Shown here: positions 21,759 through 31,205 of the stretch, in pieces
Numbering within the stretch: position 1 is the stretch's first letter
How the letters are laid out: each line of letters begins with the position of its first letter
Origin: Bothriochloa decipiens
Lineage: Eukaryota > Streptophyta > Magnoliopsida > Poales > Poaceae
Assembly: GCA_023333625.1 (NCBI GenBank)
Contig: CM041638.1
Location: 24,521,129 to 24,585,128 of the forward strand
Direction: 5' to 3'
Length of the DNA: 64,000 bases
Notes under the pieces: model-generated
The model's database searches: none
Told to the model about the DNA's origin: nothing
What the model saw: the letters and a program-made list of their open reading frames with translations, nothing else
Translations under genes and position numbers: made by a program

Positions 21759-22563
21759 CAGTGGCAGAGCTCGTCAATTTTCAAGGCTAGGGGCATTATC
21801 AAAACATGTTTACCACTGTCGAAGCATGTGTACCACTCATATTAGGTCCAAATACAGTTCACGCGGGATCTAATGCCAATAAATAACAAAATTAGCTCAT
21901 GAACATGTAATTTTAGATGATATCTCAATTCTAATTTAAATTCACAATGTAATCAATGGAAATATGGAAGTGATTAAAAAACCTAACTAATTTTTGTGTA
22001 ATTGCCATAGGAGAGGAGAAAAATGATTTTAGTGTCATGGAAACTTCATTTCATTGTGCGACTTGACACCAAAAAGGCATAAATCAATTAATCATTCTCC
22101 CAAGGAATATAGGCCGGTAGCAGTAACTTAGATTTGAGAATGAGAATGGGAAATTACCAATATTCCAAACCCAAGAGTCAAAGACTTAGCCGATACTCTT
22201 CTCTTGCAAATTATTGCACTTGGCAACTACGAGGAACAGAGGCAACTAGGCACAACAGAGTCGCCTGCTTCGCAACCTGGTTGCGGCGTGCATGCGGCAG
22301 CCATGCCGCGACCGAGCGTCCACGGTGCTACGCAGCCCTGCGGTCCTGCGGATCGGTGTGAGTCAGACAGACACCATGATCGTGAATCAAAGAAAACCTG
22401 GGCCAGCTGCGTTCATGCCTCTCTCCTCTCTGTGCTGGACCAAAAAGCTACAACATTTGGCCTAATGTCTAAACCTGGGCCAGAGAAGTACATATACTAC
22501 AAGGGAGTTTTGGGCCACGTCTAGGGCCATGGCCCTAGTGGCCTAGGCCCAAATCTGCCACTG
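21759..22563. mobile_element. Non-autonomous hAT element (805 bp)
   Basis: The left end reads CAGTGGCAGAGCTCG and the right end AAATCTGCCACTG, an inverted pair sharing CAGTGGCAGA. The flanking 8-mers are aatcggtc (21751-21758) and catcggtc (22564-22571), seven of eight identical, the 8-bp target duplication expected of hAT transposases. The interior has no transposase. The termini resemble those at 369 and 11299, so the same family could have mobilised it. The frames at 22134-22524 inside are not recognisable. Confidence 0.9.
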
Positions 22564-22571
22564 CATCGGTC

Positions 22572-23093
22572 TATGCATGTTGTTGCTCGTGTCGGCCCAT
22601 ACACTGCTCTTGTTCGCACTAGCCCAAATATCGCTCATGTTCGCTTGCATGGTTGCGCTCGCCACCAAAGCGCCAGTGCCTATGCCACCACCTACATACT
22701 GCGCCTATCGCTCTAGTAGCGCCCTCACCCGCTCCTGGACATACGAATGGTTTGCTTGGCCACATAGTGGGCCATGGGCGAGTGCCACACCCGGCCCGTT
22801 TGGCCCATTGTGGGCCATATGTGTTAATGAAATGTTATGGATAGTTTAGTCTCCACCTTGGTTATTTAGGGTGGGATAGACCAACATATAAGGCTTCTAG
22901 AGTCTATCTCATCATCCCTGGGTTAATCCTTTTAAGCGAAGCGAGGACGAAAGCTTAAGTGAGATAGTGGAAATGTGGTTTGCTCAACGTGCACAGTGAA
23001 TCCGGGCCATTTGGACTCTGGGGCGTTACAGCAAGCCCTGGTATAGACTGAGTCGAGGCGAGAGAGTATGAAAAACTAGAAATAATTTATTTA
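22572..23093. other. Possible LTR remnant
   Basis: The end of this block ('aatccttttaagcgaagcgaggacgaaagc...ggggcgttacagcaagccctggta') has the look of a grass retrotransposon LTR end, GTTACA, followed by a decayed primer site. No matching start or second LTR is found in the window. No gene is seen. Confidence 0.3.
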
Positions 23094-23291
23094 GAGTTAA
23101 ATGCACCAACGGCCCTGAAGTTGCAAGCTTGTGTCAAATAGATCCATAAACTTGGAAAATGCATTTCTGGACCCATAAACTTATCAAGTGGTGCACTGCA
23201 GGCCCATGGCAGCCACATGGACAATTTTTGCTGATGTGACGTGTTAGCATGGTATGTATTTTCTATTTAACCCCTCACATTTATTTTTCTT
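23094..23291 (+). repeat. Left TIR of the Mutator-like element
   Basis: It is matched inverted by 24549-24728 plus 29029-29047. Landmarks are 'cttgtgtcaaatag', 'gtggtgcac', 'cccatggcagccac' and 'taacccctcaca'. Confidence 0.88.
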
Positions 23292-24548
23292 ATAAAAATA
23301 TACCCTCTCTCATCTCCCGTGAAGAACCAGAGGCATAGTCTGTGCAATTGCGATGCGGCGGCGTTGCTTCGGGCAAGGCAGGGCTTGGTCGAATGCCACC
23401 ACCTCGTGTGACACCGTAAGGGTCTACCGCATCTCCTAGATCGTCTTCTCGCCATCATCCACTCATCGCAAGGCAGTGCGTGCTTGTCGATGTGCACACG
23501 CAGTCACGCACGCATGACCAGTTTCGGGCTTCCGGCCAGCTACTAGCTAGCTTCTTGCATGCGTTCGTCGACCGGCTGTACGTGTGCGTCTGTTAGCTAG
23601 CTTCTTATGGTTCGTGTTCCAAATTCCAATCCTCCTCTCTCGTGTGTGCTTGTGAGGTTCATCTGAAGGTGTCCGAATTTGCCAAAACGCCGATCTTGCC
23701 TCGAGCTCGCAGCTCGATCGGTCCCAATTATAGAGGACGCTGCGGTGGCGCCGTACGTGGTGCCGCACCTCGCCGTACGTGGTGTCTAACCTCGTCGATC
23801 GTTGCCAGCTTCGACGAGTCGATTCTGTAGACTGTGTAGCAGGAGTCGGTGCTTGCGGCTGGGGTGCAGTACGCCATGGGAAGGTGGGAGCGGAGGCGAG
23901 CACGAGCCTGGGCAGCAATCCCACGCAATGGAGACGGAGAGCTGGTGCGAGGAGTCGGTGCAGCAGCTGTGAGTGATGGACAGGGAGCACGAGATGGTGA
24001 CCGTGGTGGCGAGAAAGCCGGCGAGAAGAGGAGTCGTCGCAGCGCCCCAGCGCGGCTTGTGGCGGAGGAGGCGAAGAAGATCTTGCGAGCGCACCACGGA
24101 GGCAGGCTCGCGGGCGAGTGCACTGGCCGGCCTGTCCTCCCTGCGCGCGATGCTGGCATGACGGGGTGGATCGGACGGAGCTCGGGGAGGAAGCGTATCT
24201 CTTGCGCGGCTCAGGCATGAGCGGCTTTGCGGCAAGCGTGGCTCTGGCAACGCGAACGAGCAGCGACGGCGACCATTCCTTAGACTGCACAAGCATAGCA
24301 AAGTGCCCGAAGACCGCGATGGCCTCATTGGCGGTCGGCCTCGCTGTTCCGCTGGCGTGAGCACCGCGGCCTCGTCGGCCTCACGTGCATGCAGCTATGT
24401 ACGACCGAGTGGGGGCTGCCTCGCCAGCTGAGCAAGATTCCGGCCCACACACGAAGGTGCGCTCGAGTGGGTTGAGGCGTTGAGCCAGTGTATTTTGGAC
24501 ACCGTATTTTTTTTCATGGGAAATGAGAGAGAAGCGTTTATTTTTCAA
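23292..24548. other. GC-rich interior of the Mutator-like element (captured sequence?)
   Basis: The stretch between the TIRs is strongly GC-rich, unlike its flanks. It contains long open frames in several phases on both strands, for example 23547-24296 and 23786-24364 minus, and 23849-24220 and 23973-24161 plus. None shows a domain I recognise. Multi-phase openness follows from GC content and is not proof of coding. In Pack-MULEs such interiors are copied from host genes, so this is the likely origin. The donor gene cannot be named without a search. Confidence 0.5.
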
Positions 24549-24728
24549 AGAGAAAATAAGTGTGAGGGGTTAAATAGAAAATACATGCCATGCTAGCTTG
24601 CCACATCAGCAAAATTTGTCCACGTGGCTGCCATGGGCCTGCGGTGCACCACTTGACAAGTTTAAGGGTCTAAAAATACATTTTCGAAGTTTATGGACCT
24701 ATTTGACACAAACTTGCAAGTTCAGGGG
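24549..24728 (-). repeat. Right TIR of the Mutator-like element, inner part
   Basis: Inverted copy of the left TIR. Its outer 14 bases are displaced to 29034-29047 by the solo LTR inserted at 24734-29028. Confidence 0.88.
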
Positions 24729-25055
24729 GTGTCTGAAACATCCTCAATTTTCCACGAAGGGAAATGCACAGAATGACGGATAATATAATAGTTCGAAGCA
24801 TCAAACCATCTCATTATCTCGCAACAGTCGTTACAGGATCCATACATCGAATAAAAGAGTATAATTAGGGGGAACTATATAAATAGTTTGCCGCCACACT
24901 GACGAAATCATCAGAGTAGCAGCAGCCTCTGGAACGGCTGCAGAAGGCGAAAGTACAATAAATCTCCAAAAGAAGCCTGAGCGTAGGAACGAGACGTCTA
25001 CTCCTCCTCATCATCATAGTCGTAGTCGGGCTCACCTGCCAAATAATTTTCAGTA

Positions 25056-25260
25056 CGGTTTGTATTGGCCACATCTCCCACCCTATGCTTGTATTGGCTG
25101 CTTGTGCGTGGGAATGCAAGCAGGGCACCGGCACATCTTGTATTGGCCAGGGAGATGTGGCCACACCTCCCACATCTTGTATTGGCCACATCTCCCACAT
25201 CTTGTATTGGGAATGCAAGCAAGTATAGACTCCAAAAGAAGCACTGCTTGTATTGGCCAC
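25056..25260. repeat. Repeats of 'cttgtattggccacatctcccac'
   Basis: The phrase 'cttgtattggcc(acatctcccac)' occurs five to six times as direct copies, and its complement 'gggagatgtggcc' once, in about 200 bases. It lies in the solo LTR next to the short acidic reading frame ending in EPDYDYDDEEE. The single-copy equivalent in the sister LTR is at about 42530-42555. Confidence 0.65.
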
Positions 25261-26544
25261 ATCCTCCTCTCACTACTCTCGAGAAGCGTGGGTCTTAGGA
25301 AAAAGCCATACCAGTGGCTCGCGGACTATATATATAGATTCATAAACTCTGCAGAGCGTGTACTCCCGTAACCACAAGATCACTATCATCGGCGGTGCCC
25401 CGCCTAAGTTGATTTTAGCTGCTTTCTAACTGGTGCGATGCCACCCTACCACTCAGTACTGGGACATCCCGGATAGGTGCCACCGGCACACTGAGACTGT
25501 GAGACATAGTACCGGGCCCCCTGTGGTCACTATGCTGTCTAAGGAGGGTGTGGGTCTCCACGCCCGTACCTCCCGACACTATCTGCTAACAACCTAGTAG
25601 TAGTGGCACCATCCTAGCTAGTCAGACATCCGTCTCCCGCCCATACAAGAGTGAGTGGTGAGCACGTAAGTCCCAAGGTTCCGGTCCTCAAGAGATATCA
25701 GGTCCTAGGGGAATCAGACAGGATTATCTTCCCTTAGGGACTACAACAGTCCGTGCTACAACAACACCTCCTACCCGGGGCTTCGCTCCACGAAGGTTCT
25801 CACCCCCGGGATCTCCTTATACCTCACAATGTGCCCGCCACAAGCACCTCATACGGGAATGCCCAGAACACATTCCTCGGCAAGACTTGCCCACATGGCT
25901 CATCGTAGAATCCTGTCCGATCTCAACCCTCACCACACACCCAAGACGCACGCAGCACTCTCCCCGAGTAAAAGTGGCACCACGTGCCTTAGCCATTCAA
26001 CCATACTCTCCACCACGCATCATCATCACACCGATATAAGCGTAATAGAAGTAAAGCATCATAAGTAAATAAGCATGCGTCTAGCCTATCAGCAGGTGTG
26101 CAGGAGTAAGGTTGCGACAAGATAAAGGCTCATTAAGCAGTTCTACCATGCAACCTATCATCAGGTGATATTCATAATTAAAGCACTAGCAAGCTAGATA
26201 TTATGCCATGCGTATAGGATCTATGAGGTTGGGTGGGGTGTGGCACCTGCGAAGTCATCACCGAGCTCCTCCTCGTACTCGTAGTCGTCCTCCTCAAGCT
26301 GATCCTCCTCTAAAACGAGACATAATAGCCACGTTAGCGGCTCCTATAGAGTCAACACAAAGAAGCAATAAAATTCAATAACTCCAAATGCACTTATACA
26401 TAAGCTTATGATGTAGAGCTTATTTTTATGAAAATTTGGACACTTGGTTCATATTTTTCGGAGATCGTATGAAGTAGTTATGAATTTCTGAAGTTTATTT
26501 TATTTTCTGAAAAAGAAAAAAGGGCTGATTATCCAGAGGCTGAC

Positions 26545-26760
26545 ATGTGGCGTCCTCTGATTGGGCCACGTGGCGCGTGGGCTCAGGTGCTGTTGACGTC
26601 AGCACGGACGCGGGGTCAGATGGCTTGGCTGACATCAGCACTGACATCATGCTAACGTCAGCACTGACGTCGACTCGGTCAGTGGCTGACAGGTGGGACC
26701 CCCGGTCAACAGTCACTGACAGGTCGGGCCAGGCCAACGGTCAACATTGACCGGTCAACG
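26545..26760. repeat. Cluster of TGACGTCAGCA / GGTCAACNGTCA-type repeats
   Basis: Several direct copies of 'tgacgtcagca(c)', 'tgacatcagcactgac' and 'ggtcaacagtcactgac' are packed in about 200 bases of the solo LTR. TGACGTCA is the core bound by plant TGA-type bZIP factors. The repeats could be an LTR enhancer or simple local duplication. Confidence 0.55.
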
Positions 26761-28003
26761 GTCACGCAGACCGGGCCTCGACCGGGCCTCGGTGGGCCTG
26801 GTCAGGGCTGGATCTGGGCCAGGTTGGGCCGGCCTGGCTCGGACACGTGTCGGCTCATTAGCTAGGCCACGTGGCGGGTCGGAGTCCAGTGGGCTCGGTT
26901 CACGGTGCTTTGGCTCACGGATTGGGTTCACGGTGCACCGAAGATAGGGTGGCTAGGTGGCGCTGCGCGGTTGGCTGGCTGGGTCCACGTGGTGTACTTG
27001 GTCCACATGGGCAGGGGAACCTTCCCCTTTTCTCCGTCTCCCGCACGCGCGCGGCCGGTGTGGTTAGGCTCACTGGTGGTGTGCAGGCGGGCAGCGGTTG
27101 CGAGCGGGGTTGGCCAGGCTGAGGCATGGCTAAGCGGGCACGAAGGCTAGACTGGTGCAGCGGCGGGGTCCGTGTGGTCCCACGGGGCTTGGCCTTGCCG
27201 GCTCACGCGCTTCGGCGGTGGCCGACGGCGAGGCTACGGCTGCAGGGTGCTACGGCGTGTAGGAGGTGGCTTTGACTCGCGCCCTAGCTTCCTGGAGCCA
27301 CGGCGAACGTGGATGCCTGATCAATTTGAGGGAAGGGGCTCCTAGCTTTGCGGCCATCGGACGGCAGCGGCGGACCGCAGCTCTCGGCAGTGGTGGTGAT
27401 TCCTCCCGCAGGGCACCATCTTGCTCCTCATCCTCTTGTCCCAGCTTTGATTGGGGTCATGTAGCTCCTATCGAAGTTAAGAAAAGGGGGCTCGGCAGGG
27501 CGCGCGCTGCCGTAAAGCCGCTGCGGCGCTCCGACGGCCGGAGTCCGGGAAACCGAGGTCGGCAAAGGTGCTGGCCTCACTACGGTTCATGCCGGCTCCA
27601 TCTAGCGTGTCAGGAATGTGTCCCAGGCCAAGGTGGGCTCAACGCCTAACGACGCCTAAGGTGGATAGGAGCGCGGGAACAGCGGTGTACTAGCGGCGGC
27701 CATGGCCGAGCAGGGCGAGAGCGGGGGAGCTCACCTGCGCAGGGATGGCCGAGGCAGGCGACGAGGGCTTGGTGGCGGCTTGGTGCGGGGGAGGCAGAGC
27801 CGGGGCGTCGAGACGATCGTGCGGCGCTCCGGGGTCCTCGTCAGTGCGCGGACGGCAGTGGCGGCGGCGGTGCTGTAGCTCCGCGCGACAGCGCTCCCTC
27901 CCTACTCCTCCCTCTTTCTCTTTCTCTCGGCTGGTCAGGGCAGCGGGTCTCCACAAAGGCGGTGGAGCGATGGGGAAACCCTAGAGGGCCGGGGCGCTCC
28001 TCT

Positions 28004-28012
28004 CTTTATAGG
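28004..28012 (-). promoter_or_regulatory. TATA box of the solo LTR
   Basis: The minus strand reads GCCTATAAAGAG, followed some 30 bases on by a GC-rich leader with 'ctagggtttcccc'. The sister LTR has CTATAAAAG at the equivalent place (40865-40873), also followed by 'ctagggttcccc', which supports a conserved promoter. Confidence 0.65.
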
Positions 28013-29056
28013 CACGGCGGCCGACGGCGAACGGTGGGGATCGAAGATCCTCATCAAGCGGCTGAGCGCGGCCACGCATTAGGGTTAGGGTTCGGGGAAA
28101 GACGCGGTGCGGTCAGGTGAGGATGGATGGCATCCGAGGCGCGGTGGCGGGTCACGGGTGAGCTGCGGACGACGGAGGGCGCCGTTTCTTCTTTTGGAAC
28201 GACGGATGCGATGCGCGGCGAGCAGAAATGGTAAAAGGTGGAAGCTGACAGGTGGGCTCCGCTTGTCAGTGAGAGCGACGGCGGGAGCACGCGGGCGACG
28301 CTGGTGGGCGTTTTGCCGATGGGCCGAGCTGGCAGGTGGGCCGCGTGTTTTGCCGATGGGCCGAGCGGCGTGGCAGCGCGCACATGCGGGCGGCGAGCTG
28401 CGGCCTTGCTGGGCCGCCTTGATGGGCCGCGGTGCGAACGCGCGAGCGAGCGAGGTCAGGTGTGCGGGCAGGCCACGGACGAGCGTTGCTGGGCCGCGTT
28501 GCTGGATTGGCGCACGGGCAGCGCATGCTGGGCCATGCGGCTGCGCGGGCCACGAGTGAGGGCGCTCAGGCAGGCCGGGCGCGCGGGCGAGAGCAGGCCG
28601 AGCGGGCTGTCTGGGCTGGTTTCCTCTTTTCTTTTTCTTTCTATTTTCCAATTTCTTTTCTATTTCTATTTCTTGTCAAGCAATTAATCGAGCCATAACC
28701 CTATGTTAGTGTGGTTAGTGACCATGATGTATACACCATGGTGGATCCACTAGGGTCTCTAGGTCATGATGGATCCATTTCCGGAGTTAGTCGACACAAA
28801 TTTACACATGCGATGATAGGTTATTCGATTTTATCGGTCATCACATAAAATCAAAAAAATATGCGAATCAAGCTTTGGTATTTTAAATGCAATGCTCGGG
28901 CCAACATTGGGTGCTACTTATGCATTTATTGGCAGGTTTCCTACATGACATCCACCATACACTGGTAATCTTTAGAAAAATTTTTAAAAGTCCGTATTTT
29001 CGGTGACCGGATTTCTAGGGTTGTTACAGCGTCGGTGCATTTAACTCTTTTATTTA

Positions 29057-29229
29057 TTTTGGGTGCATATCAAAATTAACTTTTTTTAGAATTACACAAT
29101 ATAATACAGACGTTTACAATGCATGCACACTTCCCTTATGAAAGCACGCATGCAAACCTACCTCTGTGAACTTCTTTGAAGGCAAGGCTAGTAAATCCTT
29201 GAGATTGGTGAAGTCATCATAGGCGCCTG
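29057..29229. other. Short non-LTR-like 3' remnant or host flank
   Basis: On the minus strand the phrase from 29225 to about 29090 ('gatgacttcaccaatctcaaggatttactagcc...' ending before an A run) looks like the 3' end of a grass retroposon. I could not find a target duplication, so the assignment is weak. Confidence 0.25.
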
Positions 29230-30135
29230 TGTTAGTATAAATTACGCACAAAGATAAATCAGCAAGCGCATAGATACCGTTTTAGCTTTCACCCGGAGGG
29301 TTTTAAATATCGTATCCATAGGGAAACGTATGAGGAACTATGACCTAACTTAACCCGGAGTAACAGAAAGACTTGGTCGAGAGTGTAGAGGAGATCATTA
29401 AGGTCTTCTTGAAAGGACCTTGATGTTGCCTAGGTGGCCTAGAGGGTGTTGAATAGGCTTAAAATACTTTAGCTCAAACTAAACTTAGCATTGCATCCTT
29501 TGAGGCATGGACTCCCGCCCTGTGGTCGTGAGTCCAACACAGCTCAACTTGTAATAATAACTACTTGAGCTGTCCAAACAATGTTCCTACAAAATCTCAA
29601 CTCAAAACTCAACCGGAATATAGGGCGTCACTGGCATCCTTAAGGGCGTTGTTGACACCTCTAACACCACTTAAGCTAGGTTGTCATCCCAGCATGGCGC
29701 CAGAGGTGCTGGTATTAAATGCATATGCTTTCTAGAAATGAATAGGGAATCCGTAAGCCCACAGATAATACCGATGTAGCATTTTAACCGAGAGTAATCC
29801 AGGTATCGTTATTTATATTTTTACCACTGGGAAGAGAATGCTTATGGATAATGAGTAATGAGAACTGCATGTGATAATGGAGAGCTTAACCGTGTCTTTA
29901 TCTATCTTCTCATACAGGGTAAGTGTCACATAACATAATAATATATAAATATGAATAGTCAGTAGCAAAGGAAAAATGAGACCATATAGCCACATAAAAT
30001 AATGATAATCATCTCAATAGAGTACTCTAAGTTTATAACACTAGCATGGACTAGGACGATCTACAAGAATAAATTCTAAATTATTCTAACTATAAAGTCA
30101 AAGCATACAATGATTAGTGCAATTACACCTAGCAA

Positions 30136-30612
30136 TCATGGCGGAAAAAGGTTACATCTATGTATAGTGATATTATTAAAAAAGATCATGAACAGAGCAA
30201 TCACTTTCCTGTAATAGTGGTGTTCTACTAGTCCTATACTCGGGAGGAGGGCTATAAAGGACTCAACAGGACTATCACTCCCGCGATCTACCTCGCGATT
30301 CGGAATACAGGGTGCAATCGCAGATAAATATGGTATAGGCACAATGCCTACACAATATTTACCACTCACCCATCGATATAATGAGCAAGAACTATATGAT
30401 CCTATGCATAAACATAATTCTAGTCCAACTATGCTAATCATATAATCAAAGTAAACTAAGAACAATATAATTGAGAACATAAACAAATACAGCAAAGTCA
30501 TTTCTGATATATTAGAATAGAATAAAGTACTATTCATAGTAGCAAGAACAATAATGAACATTACAATGAAGCAGAAGAAATTACTAAGAACGCTGACAGA
30601 TCCGGACTCCAA
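30136..30612 (-). CDS. Hydrophobic reading frame inside the LTR (function unknown)
   Basis: A 158-codon open frame begins about 150 bases downstream of the LTR TATA box. The first ATG is at about residue 18. Residues ~18-80 are hydrophobic with runs typical of membrane segments (IVLATMNSTLFYSN, ILFLVYFDYMISIVGLEL). The remainder is polar. The same frame is open, fully or in part, in LTR copies at 37231-37479, 56058-56363 and, more diverged, 47647-48036, where SIVGLELCLCIGSY becomes SLVGVVLYLCSCSY. I do not know a family for it. It may be an accident of AT-rich sequence or an overlooked leader-encoded protein. Confidence 0.3.
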   Translation of the reverse strand: MESGSVSVLSNFFCFIVMFIIVLATMNSTLFYSNISEMTLLYLFMFSIILFLVYFDYMISIVGLELCLCIGSYSSCSLYRWVSGKYCVGIVPIPYLSAIAPCIPNREVDRGSDSPVESFIALLPSIGLVEHHYYRKVIALFMIFFNNITIHRCNLFPP

Positions 30613-30760
30613 GCTAGGCTTGACTCTCTCTAGATCTATTCCTATATAGCTATGCTACTAAACTATGGAGCACTAAATGAGATGGTGGCTCTAGGGCTTC
30701 TCTGAAGATGAGAATGAATTAGCTAATGAATTAGGGTTTCTCCAAGAGTCAGGGGCCTTG

Positions 30761-30770
30761 CTTATATAGC
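30761..30770 (-). promoter_or_regulatory. TATA box of the A LTR
   Basis: Minus strand GCTATATAAGCAAGG, followed by 'gagaaaccctaa', the same as in the LTR F (55888-55898) and the 5' LTR of A (about 37700). This is the expected Pol II start of the retroelement transcript. Confidence 0.7.
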
Positions 30771-31190
30771 CCCTAGGATGCACCACATCCCTTGGATCAA
30801 ATTGACCTAAATGGACACTTCATATTGATCCTCAAGGTCGGTGGAGGCAGGATCCGCGAGGTTGCTCATGATTGGTGGAGGTGGTCGGGCGGCCACCCAC
30901 GTGGCATGGGCGCCTGCCCATGCTTGGCTGCCATATGGGCCCAGCTTCACAGGAGTGCCTCCTCGAGTCTTCTAGAGTATTCTTGAGTTACTGGACGTGG
31001 TATTCTCTCTATGTAAATCTGACATGTGGGCCTCTTTTAGTTCTTTTCTGATAACCCCCTGCAGAAATAGACAATCACCAAAACTCGTAGAATTCGGTTA
31101 GTGTAACCCCTATAACTAGATGGTATTCATGTTTTAACCCTTTCTCATGTTATGTTGACGATTAACAATGATACATATCTACCATCAACA

Positions 31191-31205
31191 AACTCCCCCA
31201 AGCTT
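31191..31205 (-). other. Polypurine tract of retroelement A
   Basis: Minus strand AAGCTTGGGGGAGTT directly before the 3' LTR. This primes plus-strand DNA synthesis. A near-identical tract borders LTR D at 45626-45641. Confidence 0.85.

Larger units (their letters stand above)
24734..29028 (-). mobile_element. Long solo LTR (or LTR-only element), 4.3 kb
   Basis: Read on the minus strand it begins TGTAACAACCC at 29028 and ends GAGGATGTTTCA at 24734. These short inverted ends (TGTAACAACC / TGAAACATCC) match at 8 of 10. The flanks gtgtc (24729-24733) and gcgtc (29029-29033) match at 4 of 5, a 5-bp TSD. There is no gag or pol and no second LTR. Two relatives with the same start occur at 37897 and 63400. 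A TATA box lies about 1 kb from its start. I interpret it as a solo LTR of a family with unusually long LTRs, but a non-autonomous element that lacks recognisable internal genes is possible. Confidence 0.8.
23094..29047. mobile_element. Pack-MULE-like Mutator element, split by an LTR insertion
   Basis: Long inverted repeats of about 200 bp bound a GC-rich interior. The left TIR starts GAGTTAAATGCACC at 23094. The right TIR runs from about 24549 to 24728 and resumes at 29034 with GGTGCATTTAACTC, because a solo LTR is inserted between. The 9-bp flanks are atttattta (23085-23093) and ttttattta (29048-29056), eight of nine identical, the Mutator-type target duplication. No MURA transposase is present. 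Without the LTR the element is about 1.65 kb. Long TIRs, a 9-bp TSD and a GC-rich non-transposase interior are the Pack-MULE pattern. Confidence 0.88.
29650..31190 (-). repeat. 3' LTR of retroelement A
   Basis: 1541 bp, intact. On the minus strand it starts TGTTGATGGTAG and ends GGTGTCAACA. It contains the TATA motif GCTATATAAG (30761-30770) and, beyond it, the hydrophobic frame 30136-30612. It is nearly collinear with the 5' LTR and with solo LTR F (55307-57021). Confidence 0.93.

Noticed and set aside
24725..24733. LTR start at TGTCTG (24730) with flank ggggg.
   Set aside because: Choosing TGAAAC at 24734 gives inverted ends matching the other terminus, a 4-of-5 TSD and restores the Mutator TIR.
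25056..25260. Regularly repeated 'cttgtattggccacatctcccac' considered as a CRISPR-like array.
   Set aside because: Eukaryotic LTR context, irregular spacing, variable units and no unique spacers.
27266..28698. Several GC-rich frames in the solo LTR, both strands.
   Set aside because: Open in many phases at once, with no domain and no conservation visible with the sister LTR. Treated as LTR leader sequence.
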